From the NCBI RefSeq assembly GCF_006715085.1, contig NZ_VFMM01000003.1:930001-994000 (forward strand): a stretch of DNA of 64,000 nt, in the 5' to 3' direction. The notes beneath the pieces were generated by a model. The model was not told the DNA's origin. It ran no database searches and saw only the letters and a program-made list of their open reading frames with translations. Both the position numbers and the translations under genes were made by a program. Positions within the stretch are counted from its first letter, which is position 1. The number at the start of each line of letters is the position of its first letter. Positions 26,901-35,083 of this stretch are shown here, one piece after another. Origin of the DNA: Kribbella jejuensis. Its GTDB lineage: Bacteria; Actinomycetota; Actinomycetes; Propionibacteriales; Kribbellaceae.

Positions 26901-29900
26901 CCCGCGGCCGGCCGGCCTCACCGGGCTGGACCCGGCCGTCCAGCTCAGCCGGTCCGAGAACTGGGAACACGCGATCCAGCAGCTCGGCCGCCGCCGGCTC
27001 GAGACCGGCTACGACCATGCGGCCCAGGACGGCCTCACGTTCCGGCTGACCGAGCACCGGACCGGCCACCAGCCACGCGTGCGCTCGTACCGGATCTCGA
27101 TCGAGCAGCACTTCGACCGGGCTCGCCCGATCGGTCTGGCCGGCGACGACATGGTCGTCAACGTGGACATCGGCGTCAGTACGTCGGGTCGCAGCGGCGG
27201 CCGGTCGCGCAGCCTGCCGTGGTCGGCCCGGCTCGGCCTCACCCGTCCGCCCGCCGACGGCCAGGCCGGGATCGCTCCGCAGGCGGGTGCGTTCTTCGGC
27301 CGCACCTCCCTCGGCCGGTACGCCGGTTGGCTGTCGAGCCGCAGCGCGTACCGGATGACCGTGTCCGAGTCGAGCGCCCAGGTCGCGGTGTTCGACGTAC
27401 CCCACACGATCACGATCAGCGAGATCACCGACGACGGGACCGAGGTCCCCGTGGTCTCGTCCGAGGGCGCTGCCCAGATCTGGATGGACAGCGAGTTCTG
27501 CAACAGCTCCGCCGCGTCCTCGCTCTCGGTCTCCGGGCAGGTCGATCCCACGCTGTTGCACACGGCAACCATCCAGCACGTCGACGCGCGCGACCCGATG
27601 CGCCGGCTGATCGCCGCGGTGCCCGAGCTCGGGCACGGCGACAGCTCCGCGCTGCACCACCTCAGCGCCTTCCTCGCACCGCGGAACCTGATCAGCCGGC
27701 CGGAGCTGCTGACCACCGAGTACAGCACCGGCCTAGCCATCGGCCGCGGACCGTCCGACCCGCTCGACGCGATGCGGCACCTCACGCTCGCCCCGCGACG
27801 GACCACGCTCGACGTCAGAACGCGCGTGGAGAACCTGAAGTACGTCGGCACCGGCCGGCCGATCTTGGCCGAGCTCAACCTCACGCTGGCCGGCGTCAGC
27901 AGTACGTCGACCGTCTCGACCGGCAAGTCGGCAGGCGCGAGCGCCGGCGCCGGATCGGTGTCGGCCGACGGCTCGTCGATCGGCGGTACCGCGGGCGGCA
28001 CGAGATCGACCTCGATGTCCGCGTCCGGATCACAATCGGCGTCCAGCGCGGTCGAGCGGACGCTGATGCGGGACGGCCAGCACTACCAGTTCCTCGGCGA
28101 TCTCGTCCTCGCCGCACAGCTGCGGTCCGAGGGCGCGGACCCGCAGGCGATACCGCTGGAGACGGGTGCCGTCGTACTGACACTCCCTGAGCACGAGGCG
28201 CTACGGATGTACGGGCGGCGTCAGCTCGACCTGCCGCTCCACCAGGTCTCCGACGCGGTCGAGCGTCTCCTGAACGGGAACCTTGACCTCTCCCGGCGTA
28301 CGGCGGTCTCCTTGCTCCGGCGGTACCGGGACGAGAAGACCGGCTCGGCCGACGGGCTGGCCGCCGGACACGACGACGAGCGGCTGGCCGATCTCCTCCG
28401 GGACCTCACCGGCGTACGAAGGACCGAGGACGACCAGCTCGACGCCGTGCTGGCCTCGGCCGAGGAGCTCGCCCGGCAGCGGGTCGACGTACGGCTGCCG
28501 CGGCACTACCAGCACCTGATGGGTGCCGCGCAGGTCGACCGGTCCTCGCTGCAGGACCAGGCCGGCAACGACACGGACATGTTCGGCGAAGTGTGTGCCG
28601 CGGTCGGTGCGTACGATCCGCAGGCGCTGGCCGACCCGGTACTGATCAGCGCACTCCGCGGCGACCTGTCCGGTACCCGGTGGCGCAACCAGCTCGACGA
28701 CATGCTCGACCCGCGCGGTTTCGTCCGCGAGCTCCCGGTAGGTGACCGGACCGGTTCCCGCGACCTGCGCGTCCGGATCCGGGTCCGGTTCGTCGGTCCG
28801 GCGACTGCCGAGGCGGGCGGTACGACCGGACACAGCGGGAACGGTTTCGGCCTCGTCCAGCTGTGGAGCATGCGGGAGCGGAGTCGCAGCGTCACCCGCG
28901 GTACGACGTACGGCGGCACGCTCGGCCTCGCCGGTCAATCCCAGGCCGCCGACGGGGCATCCGCGACCGCGGGCGTCGGCGCGGAGGTCGGCGCGTCGAC
29001 GACCGCCTCGAGCAGCGAGCTCAACACCCGGATCAGCACCGGGCTGTCGCTGAGCACCGCACGGGTCGAACGCGACTACGAGGTGACGGTCGAGGTCGAG
29101 GACCGGGCCGGTCGGACGACGACCCGCCGGGTGTCGAACGGCCGGATGAGTCTGTCGGTACCGGCCTCGGTCATCGACTCGGAGCCTTCGATCGACGGCG
29201 GACACCGCACCGACCATCGCCCGGTCCGGTTGCCCGACAACTATCTGGTCGAAGGGACCACCGCGCACGCCGACGGTGCCGATCCGGAGAACACCCTGTT
29301 CGACGCCGCCTGCAAGCGGCTGGGCCGGGTGGACATGCTCGGTGCCGATGGTGTCCGGACGCATGAGGCCGCTCTCGATGCCCTGCTCGGCGGCGGGAAC
29401 CGGATGGTCGCGTTCCAGGAGATGGCCGCACCGGCCGGCTACGAGCTCCCCCGGCTCCCGGTCCCCGACGACCCGTCCCGCGGCGTCGTGGTGCGGGTCC
29501 GCGCGGAGCCGTCCGGTCTGGAACTGATCTCGAACCCCGAGGCGCACGCGACCACCCAGCTCGGCGAGAACTCGCGCGAGTTGCGGGTCAGTCAGTTGAC
29601 GGCGAAGAGCAACCACCTGCTGCCCGGATCCGGCAGTGCCGGCGGAAGTACGCCGGGTGGCGATGTGACCGCCGGCGTGACGCAGGGCCGGCAGGTGGCC
29701 GAGCAGGACACCGGTACGGTCGGCGTCCGGCACGAGACCGGTGCGTACGAGTCCGGAGAGGTCGTGACGGTGAAGGTGACCGTCGCGTACCACCTCGACT
29801 TCGAGCGGCACCGCCTCGACCGGCACCAGCGCCCCAGGGTGGACCGGACCGCGTCGGTGCCGAACGCCGCGTCCGGCGAGGCGTTCCTGACGATGTTCCG

Positions 29901-30435
29901 GCACGAGTACGAGGCGATGCAGGCCCGGATGGAGGCCGGTCAGCCCGCGCTCACCGGCTGGGACCTGGACCGGCAGCCGCGTCCGGCGCGGGTACGGACC
30001 GTCAGGCTCGACGTCACCGCCGACCCGGAACACCCGTACCGGCCGCTGGTCGAGGCACTCGACCAGGCGCACCGGAACCGGACCAACGTCCGGCTGCGGC
30101 TCCGCCAGGCCGACGGCACGCGGCGGGTGTACGTCGCCGGTCCGGACGGCACGTTGACCTGCCGCGGCGACAACCTGTTCGCGAAGGCGTTCGCGACGCT
30201 GCATCCGCGACTGGCCTTGCTGGCCGAGGGCCGGGTGAATCTCCGCGACCTGCTGACCGAGCAGGACGAGTCGGGCCGCTTCACCGCAACCGTCGTCGAC
30301 GCGCTGCAGCAACGTGGGATTCCCGCGTCGGCGTTGACCGGTACCGACTCGCGGATGCGTCAGGTGAGCGCGGACGGTGCCCCGATGTACCGCCCGACCG
30401 CGTCCGGCGCCGGCCAGGGGCTGGCGGTCGAGTGA
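23947..30435 (+). CDS. giant modular protein B, paralog of giant A
   Basis: 2162 aa, TTG start with GGGGAGA 6 bp upstream; this start aligns with that of giant A. Order of parts: helical N-terminal domain (1-165), Gly/Val-rich spacer and charged helices (190-400), six G/S/T-rich hairpin-like modules (about 530-605, 775-870, 1060-1155, 1310-1400, 1640-1725, 1870-1960), and the shared C-terminal domain. It matches A segment by segment, for example GDAHLRMAERDAF against CNGLLRVAENDLL, and QLVSPGVEFDSGRT against QLVSPRVDVSRGRT, so the two arose by an old duplication. It lacks the extra domain found at 230-460 of A. No signal peptide, membrane helix or recognised enzyme domain. Its stop overlaps the start of ZR3. 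Confidence 0.85.
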   Translation: MTTAAIGGEAIDGEGPPALARARARRVLGLAFGIVAPEAVALRNGKLRVADRQLPARALRQLERRLARRAGTDVTDDRLLAEAVAFAGAELGRVRDGSPADGATAALDALLDLPALPDTQQAETQALLQDLLDGNPLTTDADLRRLTKARARRPTERPPAADLVATAQTLTRNTEQLTSRTPTLHPPAAGGAGGAVAGGLGVVRRVRRVREYFRAVRAGVRADREALNRAGAARYAEYRELSREWLETRDGLGVRELEEIEVDLKNVTRALARGAHPLPAHPSAGFQVVAPERPALVTPQQRFDARVRRQVAELETAATQHEERAATRTRSAQDASERAADLFEQAEQQAAAADASAGERARRLRTRAVATLRIADRHTAIAAACTRAATQARNAATAYETLLTDTSVDAARAAAQHVRAYDRATAATLPSIEVQHNGLPSGRLPHLTTLCQELNQALEDSGSSYRFTPDVLHRTLRAESRRILSPEGFVLTVGNDPRANVDELVQLHLKLDPGELQEVLDSPIGIDEAQVGQVVQAGFGVTTAATHDSGRTIGASLQSLTAALPPTSKLKAIAQLVSPGVEFDSGRTYAVSGGATEFAQTGAVEALRGEFLRYRATRPQWNWRIRTSATGDWSPPRTVRTGADHDSPTLDLGFIHTYTVPPPTEQVDLSTLGLDAERNTAMPEHMATRVDGLNDLCDRTVAELTRRLGTLDRVGHDRVRSLVAEDAVTRLDETTRPGGLWRLITSGGRPVAWAQLETIADLDSAELVSDSSPDHKLEFWRVGNSGASGGQSFGTSRTVGVSATYGGSALADVGATGVGVAPGLRAGRSTGRDDAASTADLGSRWSTQRVAPTVGVKLRLRHKVTVHRLDREESFTTTSEGDAHLRMAERDAFRYGLPVPAAGILRDAEGKPRYGTDGRLLLRGDAEPTESTLQLPGWLGNGPGKLRGAGPAMIRNLTGADEVREGFLEHLAQQSMIPPLGPDGVPRPAGLTGLDPAVQLSRSENWEHAIQQLGRRRLETGYDHAAQDGLTFRLTEHRTGHQPRVRSYRISIEQHFDRARPIGLAGDDMVVNVDIGVSTSGRSGGRSRSLPWSARLGLTRPPADGQAGIAPQAGAFFGRTSLGRYAGWLSSRSAYRMTVSESSAQVAVFDVPHTITISEITDDGTEVPVVSSEGAAQIWMDSEFCNSSAASSLSVSGQVDPTLLHTATIQHVDARDPMRRLIAAVPELGHGDSSALHHLSAFLAPRNLISRPELLTTEYSTGLAIGRGPSDPLDAMRHLTLAPRRTTLDVRTRVENLKYVGTGRPILAELNLTLAGVSSTSTVSTGKSAGASAGAGSVSADGSSIGGTAGGTRSTSMSASGSQSASSAVERTLMRDGQHYQFLGDLVLAAQLRSEGADPQAIPLETGAVVLTLPEHEALRMYGRRQLDLPLHQVSDAVERLLNGNLDLSRRTAVSLLRRYRDEKTGSADGLAAGHDDERLADLLRDLTGVRRTEDDQLDAVLASAEELARQRVDVRLPRHYQHLMGAAQVDRSSLQDQAGNDTDMFGEVCAAVGAYDPQALADPVLISALRGDLSGTRWRNQLDDMLDPRGFVRELPVGDRTGSRDLRVRIRVRFVGPATAEAGGTTGHSGNGFGLVQLWSMRERSRSVTRGTTYGGTLGLAGQSQAADGASATAGVGAEVGASTTASSSELNTRISTGLSLSTARVERDYEVTVEVEDRAGRTTTRRVSNGRMSLSVPASVIDSEPSIDGGHRTDHRPVRLPDNYLVEGTTAHADGADPENTLFDAACKRLGRVDMLGADGVRTHEAALDALLGGGNRMVAFQEMAAPAGYELPRLPVPDDPSRGVVVRVRAEPSGLELISNPEAHATTQLGENSRELRVSQLTAKSNHLLPGSGSAGGSTPGGDVTAGVTQGRQVAEQDTGTVGVRHETGAYESGEVVTVKVTVAYHLDFERHRLDRHQRPRVDRTASVPNAASGEAFLTMFRHEYEAMQARMEAGQPALTGWDLDRQPRPARVRTVRLDVTADPEHPYRPLVEALDQAHRNRTNVRLRLRQADGTRRVYVAGPDGTLTCRGDNLFAKAFATLHPRLALLAEGRVNLRDLLTEQDESGRFTATVVDALQQRGIPASALTGTDSRMRQVSADGAPMYRPTASGAGQGLAVE

Positions 30436-30908
30436 TCGCCCGGACTCGCGCCGAAGCGGCGCTGTATCTCGAACTCACCCCGTGTCCGACCTGCGGTTCG
30501 ACCGAAACTGATTGGGACGACCAACAGAGGGACGAGGTGCTCCGCTGTGCCGGCGTCTGCGCGAACTGCGGCGCGGTCCGTGAGTACCTGTTCTCGTCGC
30601 CGCCCCAGCTGTACGACGACTTCGGCGGCCCCGAGCCGTCCGAGCTGATCGACGCCGGTCAGTGGCTCGCGTTCGCCGATCAGGTTGCCGGTCTGGTTGC
30701 AGTCGATGATCGGAGCGAGGAGGCGCGCGCCGCCATGACGCTTGCCCGGCAGGCGGTGGAGGAAGTCGTGAAGTTCGTGCCGGCGGCGGCAGACGCCGTA
30801 CCCGAGGACGCGTTCTGGACCGAAGCGGGCCGGGCCGTGCGGGCGCTCGATCCCGGGCGGTTCCGGCTGGAGCGGCTACTGGTGATCCGGGACAGCTACT
30901 CGGGCTGA
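30432..30908 (+). CDS. small zinc-ribbon protein ZR3, partner of giant B
   Basis: 158 aa; the GTG start overlaps the giant B stop (GTGA), so the two are translationally coupled. It is a close paralog of ZR1: LYLELTPCPTCG, a second pair in CANC (Cys 18, 21, 43, 46, with an extra Cys39), FGGPEPSELIDAGQWL, and KFVPAAADAVPEDAFW. Its last 13 bp overlap the convergent acVLRF1 gene. Confidence 0.85.
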   Translation: MIARTRAEAALYLELTPCPTCGSTETDWDDQQRDEVLRCAGVCANCGAVREYLFSSPPQLYDDFGGPEPSELIDAGQWLAFADQVAGLVAVDDRSEEARAAMTLARQAVEEVVKFVPAAADAVPEDAFWTEAGRAVRALDPGRFRLERLLVIRDSYSG

Positions 30909-31513
30909 TCCACGTCGATCCGGATCGCCAGCGCGTCGGCGCCGGCCTGTTCGAGGACCTTCTGCTTCGGGTCCGGTACGCCGAGGAACGGCGGCTGGAC
31001 CAGCGCGGCCACGTCGCGGAGCCGTGGGTCCTCGAGGACCGTGTCGACGGCCCGCCGGTCTCCCCCGCACACCAGCACGTCCAGCTTCGCCGGCGCCAGG
31101 ATCCGCACCGCCACCTCGGTGGCGGCCGCGAAGGCCTCCCGCGCCTGGTTGTCCCGGCGACGCGCGTACCGCTGCTGGGACCAGCCGCCGGCCTTCGTCG
31201 TTCCCTGCACGTGCCGCGACCCGACCTTCGAGTCGAGGAGCTTGCCCCCGGCAAACACCCCGGCCGCGTACCCGCCACGGCGTACCAGCAGCACACCGAG
31301 CCGCCGCTCCCGCAGCACATGTGCGACGAGCCCCTCGCGGGAAAGTTCCGCAAGCGGCTCGAAGGGCACGGCGACAACGGCGGTGGAGCCGTCCTCCGCG
31401 GTCAACGTGACGCTCGCCGGCGTCACGTCGTACCGCACCGCACCATGGCGCTCACCGAACCCGTCCAGCCACCTACCCAGCCGCCCCGGCGCCACCGAAA
31501 CAGTTCTTGTCAT
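30896..31513 (-). CDS. acVLRF1-family peptidyl-tRNA hydrolase (ribosome rescue)
   Basis: 205 aa from the ATG at 31513, whose ATGA overlaps the toxin stop; an ATG three codons upstream is less economical. The core FAGGKLLDSKVGSRH followed by KAGGWSQQRYARRRDNQA is the VLRF1/Vms1/eRF1-like domain, with GGWSQQR (109-115) in the place of the GGQ loop. This family (actinobacterial VLRF1) releases nascent chains from tRNA on stalled large subunits. Coupling to a toxin-antitoxin pair is unusual. Stop is convergent with ZR3. Confidence 0.8.
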   Translation of the reverse strand: MTRTVSVAPGRLGRWLDGFGERHGAVRYDVTPASVTLTAEDGSTAVVAVPFEPLAELSREGLVAHVLRERRLGVLLVRRGGYAAGVFAGGKLLDSKVGSRHVQGTTKAGGWSQQRYARRRDNQAREAFAAATEVAVRILAPAKLDVLVCGGDRRAVDTVLEDPRLRDVAALVQPPFLGVPDPKQKVLEQAGADALAIRIDVDQPE

Positions 31514-31923
31514 TCGTCCCATGGGTTGACGACTTCGACGCCGAAACCCTCGAAATGCGCAACATTCCGGGTTGCAACCGTCGCTCCGCGGGAGAGCGCG
31601 ATGGCGGCGATCATGCCGTCCTCGACCGAGGTCGACTTTCCGGTCGTTGCCCGCGCGACGCGAAGCTGAGCGTGCGCTTTGGCAGCTTCTTCGTCGTAGC
31701 TCAGTACTCGGTCCTGCGCAGAAGTCACCAAGCGGTCGACGGCTGCACCCAGAGCCGTCCTGCGGCGCCCTTCCGGGAGACGAAGGACGCCGTACAGCAG
31801 TTCATGCACCGTGATCGAGGTGATGGCAAGATCTGCTCCGTTGTTCGCCAGCCAACTGAGCACGGCCTTGTTCGGCTCCTTGCTGAGCGGCTCGGACAGA
31901 ACGTTGGTGTCCGCGACGATCAC
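31510..31923 (-). CDS. vapC: PIN-domain toxin (VapC/FitB-like)
   Basis: 137 aa. MIVADTNVLSE with Asp5, then Glu41 (VHELLYG), Asp102 (SVEDGMIAAIA) and Asn120 (ATRNVAHF) form the acidic active site of a PIN ribonuclease. VapC toxins cut tRNA or rRNA; the target here is unknown. GTGA/ATGA-type 4-bp overlap with the antitoxin upstream and with acVLRF1 downstream makes a three-gene unit. Confidence 0.92.
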   Translation of the reverse strand: MIVADTNVLSEPLSKEPNKAVLSWLANNGADLAITSITVHELLYGVLRLPEGRRRTALGAAVDRLVTSAQDRVLSYDEEAAKAHAQLRVARATTGKSTSVEDGMIAAIALSRGATVATRNVAHFEGFGVEVVNPWDE

Positions 31924-32147
31924 GACAGCTCGGGCTCACGAGGAACAGACCGCTCCGGCAGTTCCAGTTCGTCGCCGCGAAGCTCCTCCGCCGTGTCCAA
32001 CCAGTCCTCGATGAAGTTCCCCGGAACCACGGCCGCGGCCAGAATGGCCCGGGCCTCCGCCTCCATCGAACGATTGTGCTGAGCTGCCCGTCGTTTCAGC
32101 GCGCGCCTGGTCTCCTCAGGCACGTTGCGTAACGTGAGTGTGGCCAT
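31920..32147 (-). CDS. vapB: ribbon-helix-helix antitoxin (VapB/FitA-like)
   Basis: 75 aa. ATLTLRNVPEETRRALKRRA is a FitA-type ribbon-helix-helix DNA-binding start, followed by NRSMEAEARAILAAAV and a C-terminal part that should wrap the PIN toxin. GGGAGG 9 bp before the ATG. The complex is expected to repress its own promoter through the palindrome at 32170-32192. Confidence 0.9.
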   Translation of the reverse strand: MATLTLRNVPEETRRALKRRAAQHNRSMEAEARAILAAAVVPGNFIEDWLDTAEELRGDELELPERSVPREPELS

Positions 32148-32169
32148 CCGCTGCGCCTCCCGACCTTTG

Positions 32170-32192
32170 ATCTGCTGTCAATGCTAGCAGAT
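32170..32192. promoter_or_regulatory. operator/promoter of the toxin-antitoxin unit
   Basis: A perfect 7-bp inverted repeat, ATCTGCT (32170-32176) and AGCAGAT (32186-32192), lies 22 bp before the antitoxin ATG. On the minus strand TAATCT (32194-32189) inside it can serve as -10, so a bound antitoxin would block polymerase. This arrangement is typical of autoregulated VapBC operons. Confidence 0.6.
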
Positions 32193-32200
32193 TAACGAGG

Positions 32201-32587
32201 TCACACGTTGAAGCCGAGGGCGCGGAGTTGGTCGCGGCCGTCGTCGGTGATCTTTTCCGGGCCCCACGGGGGCATCCAGACCCAGTTGATCCGGAAGTCG
32301 TTGACCAGGCCGTCGAGTGCCATCCGGGTCTGGTCCTCGATCACGTCGGTCAGCGGGCAGGCCGCGGACGTCAGCGTCATGTCGATGATGGCCGTACTGG
32401 TGTCGTCGACGGTGATGCCGTAGATCAGGCCCAGGTCGACCACGTTGATGCCGAGCTCGGGGTCGACCACGTCCTTCAGGGCCTCGGTGACGTCCTCGAC
32501 CTTGGCCGGCGAGGTGCCGACCGGCGCGGCGGCCGCCTCGAGGTCGACCTCGGGCAGCTCGATCTTCTCGTCGGTCTGGTCAGGCAT
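32201..32587 (-). CDS. sufT: SufT-like Fe-S assembly factor (MIP18/DUF59 family)
   Basis: 128 aa. The core VEDVTEALKDVVDPELGINVVDLGLIYG and TLTSAACPLTDV is the MIP18/PaaD family, with the conserved cysteine of CPLTD. It helps mature Fe-S proteins. Overlaps the sufU stop by 8 bp; last gene of the suf operon. A 53-bp gap and its own palindromic promoter separate it from the toxin-antitoxin unit. Confidence 0.9.
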   Translation of the reverse strand: MPDQTDEKIELPEVDLEAAAAPVGTSPAKVEDVTEALKDVVDPELGINVVDLGLIYGITVDDTSTAIIDMTLTSAACPLTDVIEDQTRMALDGLVNDFRINWVWMPPWGPEKITDDGRDQLRALGFNV

Positions 32588-33038
32588 TCTTCACTCCTTC
32601 GTCGGCTGCGAGGGCCCGGGCCGTGGCGTCCCGCCACGCGGACCAGCCCAGCAGTGCACACTTCACCCGGGCCGGGAACTGCGCGACGCCTGCGAACGCG
32701 ACGCCGTCCTCCAGAACTTCTTCGTCCGGTTCGACATTCCCCCGGCCCTGCATCAGCTCGAGGAACTTCTCGTACGTCGCCATCCCCTCGGACACCGGCT
32801 TGCCGATCACCAGGTCCGACATCACCGACGTCGCCGCCTGGCTGATCGAGCAGCCGACGCTGTCGTGGGTGACGGCCTTCACGGTGTCACCGTCGAGCTC
32901 GACCCGGAGCGTGACCTCGTCCCCGCAGGACGGGTTCACGTGGTGCACCTCCACGTCGTACGGCTCCGCCAGACCCGCGTGGTGCGGGCTGCGGTAGTGG
33001 TCCAGGATGATCTCCTGGTACAGGCTGTCGAGCTGCAT
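32580..33038 (-). CDS. sufU: SufU sulfurtransferase
   Basis: 152 aa from the ATG at 33038, 1 bp after the sufS stop; the longer frame is a shadow. Zinc/sulfur ligands are visible: NPSCGDEV, VGCSISQA and RVKCALL, matching the three-cysteine plus aspartate site of Gram-positive SufU. It accepts sulfur from SufS and passes it to SufBCD. Confidence 0.93.
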   Translation of the reverse strand: MQLDSLYQEIILDHYRSPHHAGLAEPYDVEVHHVNPSCGDEVTLRVELDGDTVKAVTHDSVGCSISQAATSVMSDLVIGKPVSEGMATYEKFLELMQGRGNVEPDEEVLEDGVAFAGVAQFPARVKCALLGWSAWRDATARALAADEGVKNA

Positions 33039-33039
33039 A

Positions 33040-34296
33040 TCAATCCACCTTGAAGAATGATCGGACGAAGCCCAGGCCGTCGACGAGCGCGTCGATCTCC
33101 TCGGGAGTCGTGTACAGGTAGAAAGACGCTCTGGTCGACGATTGCATTCCGAACCGCTCGTGCACCGGCCGCGCGCAGTGGTGCCCGGCACGGACGGCGA
33201 TCCCGCGGGTGTCGAGTACGGTCGACACGTCGTGCGGGTGTACGCCGTCGAGTTCGAAGCTGATCGCACCGCCGTGGTCGGTGGCGTCCTGCGGACCGAG
33301 CAGCCTCAGGCCGGGGACCGTCTTCAGGCCTTCGAGCGCGTACTCCACGATCGCGTGCTCGTGCGCGGCGATCTTGTCCATCCCGATCCCGGACAGGTAG
33401 TCGACGGCCGCACCGAGCCCGACCGCCTGTGCGATCGGCGGCGTACCGGCCTCGAACCGGGCCGGCGGCGGCGCGTACGTCGAACCGGTCATCCGGACCA
33501 CCTCGATCATCTCGCCACCGCCGAGGAACGGCGGCAACTCCGCGAGCAGCTCGTAGCGGCCCCACAGGACACCGACGCCGGTCGGGCCGACGACCTTGTG
33601 CCCGGTGAAGGCCAGCATGTCAGCGCCGAGGGTGGAGACGTCGACCGGGAACTGCGGCACCGCCTGCGAGGCGTCCACAACGACCGTCGCACCGACCGCG
33701 TGCGCCTTGGTGGCGATCTCGGTGATCGGGTTGATGGTGCCCAGTGCGTTCGAGACCCAGGCCAGCGAGACGATCTTGGTCTGCTCGGTGAGCAGCTCCT
33801 CGATGTTCGACAGGTCCAGCCGGCCGTCCTCGGTGACGCCGAACCACTTCAGCGTCGCGCCGGTCCGCTCACACGCCAGCTGCCACGGGACGATGTTGCT
33901 GTGGTGCTCCATCTCGGAGATCACCACGACATCGCCCGGCTTGAGTGCCGCGCCGAGCGTGTGCGCGGCCAGGTTGAGCGCCTCGGAGGCGTTCTTGGTG
34001 AAGACGATCTCGTCGCGGTTCGGAGCGCCGATGAACGTCGCCACCTTGTCCCGGCCGCCCTCGTACGCCGCAGTGGCCTCGGCACCGAGCTGGTGCATGG
34101 CACGCGCGACGTTCGCGTTGTGCTTGAGGTAGTGGTCCTCGAGGGCCTGCACCACCTGGCGCGGCTTCTGCGAGGAGTTGGCCGAGTCCAGGTAGACCAG
34201 CGGGAACCCACCCGCGAGTTCGCGGGAGAGGATAGGGAAGTCCGCCCGGACCGACTGCAGGTCCAGGGGACTGCTGAAGGTCCGGGCGCTGGTCAC
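33040..34296 (-). CDS. sufS: SufS cysteine desulfurase
   Basis: 418 aa, class V aminotransferase fold. The PLP lysine lies in AFTGHKVVGPTG, and the active-site cysteine in RAGHHCARPVHERFG, typical of group II desulfurases such as SufS. It takes sulfur from cysteine for cluster assembly. ATG overlaps the sufC stop by 4 bp. Confidence 0.95.
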   Translation of the reverse strand: MTSARTFSSPLDLQSVRADFPILSRELAGGFPLVYLDSANSSQKPRQVVQALEDHYLKHNANVARAMHQLGAEATAAYEGGRDKVATFIGAPNRDEIVFTKNASEALNLAAHTLGAALKPGDVVVISEMEHHSNIVPWQLACERTGATLKWFGVTEDGRLDLSNIEELLTEQTKIVSLAWVSNALGTINPITEIATKAHAVGATVVVDASQAVPQFPVDVSTLGADMLAFTGHKVVGPTGVGVLWGRYELLAELPPFLGGGEMIEVVRMTGSTYAPPPARFEAGTPPIAQAVGLGAAVDYLSGIGMDKIAAHEHAIVEYALEGLKTVPGLRLLGPQDATDHGGAISFELDGVHPHDVSTVLDTRGIAVRAGHHCARPVHERFGMQSSTRASFYLYTTPEEIDALVDGLGFVRSFFKVD

Positions 34297-35057
34297 TTGG
34301 CTGCTCCGGCCTTAACGAACCGCTCGTAGCCGGTGGCCTCGAGCTCCTCGGCGAGCTCCGGGCCGCCCTCCTCGGCGACGCGGCCGTCGACGAAGACGTG
34401 GACGAAGTCCGGCTTGATGTAGCGCAGGATCCGCGTGTAGTGGGTGATCAGCAGGACACCCTTGTCGCCCTGGGAGGCGAACCGGTTGACACCCTCGGAG
34501 ACGATCTTCAGCGCGTCGATGTCGAGGCCGGAGTCGGTCTCGTCGAGGATCGCGATCTTCGGGTTCAGCAGCTCCAGCTGGACGATCTCGTGGCGCTTCT
34601 TCTCACCGCCGGAGAAGCCCTCGTTGACGTTGCGCTGACCGAAGTCGGCGTCCATGTCGAGGTCGGCGAGCGCCTTGTTGACGTCCTTGACCCAGGTCCG
34701 CAGCTTCGGCGCCTCGCCGTCGACCGCGGTCTTCGCGGTCCGCAGGAAGTTCGCCACCGATACGCCCGGCACCTCGACCGGGTACTGCATCGCCAGGAAC
34801 AGCCCGGCCCGGGCGCGCTCGTCGACCTTCATGTCGAGGACGTCCTCGCCGTCGAGCGTCACCGTGCCGCCGGTGATGTTGTACTTCGGGTGCCCGGCGA
34901 TCGAGTACGCCAGCGTCGACTTGCCGGAACCGTTCGGGCCCATGATCGCGTGCGTCTGGCCACCGCTGATGGTCAGGTTCACACCGCGCAGGATCTGCTT
35001 CGGGCCGGCATCGGTGTCGACCGACACGTGCAGGTCGCGAATCTCGAGTGTCGCCAT
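34293..35057 (-). CDS. sufC: SufC Fe-S assembly ATPase
   Basis: 254 aa from the ATG at 35057. Walker A MGPNGSGKSTL, the Suf-type signature FSGGEKKRHEI and Walker B AILDETDSGLD are clear. It powers the SufBCD scaffold. Starts 26 bp after the Rieske ferredoxin gene. Confidence 0.95.
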   Translation of the reverse strand: MATLEIRDLHVSVDTDAGPKQILRGVNLTISGGQTHAIMGPNGSGKSTLAYSIAGHPKYNITGGTVTLDGEDVLDMKVDERARAGLFLAMQYPVEVPGVSVANFLRTAKTAVDGEAPKLRTWVKDVNKALADLDMDADFGQRNVNEGFSGGEKKRHEIVQLELLNPKIAILDETDSGLDIDALKIVSEGVNRFASQGDKGVLLITHYTRILRYIKPDFVHVFVDGRVAEEGGPELAEELEATGYERFVKAGAAK

Positions 35058-35083
35058 GAGGGTTTCTCTATCTCCGTCGGTAT

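Noticed and set aside
28201..30312. 703-codon minus-strand frame opposite giant B
   Set aside because: Same shadow effect; no family features, and the plus-strand product aligns with giant A.
32176..32181. TTGACA (minus strand) as -35 box for the antitoxin gene
   Set aside because: A matching -10 would fall on the ribosome binding site, too close to the start codon; TAATCT upstream is a better -10.
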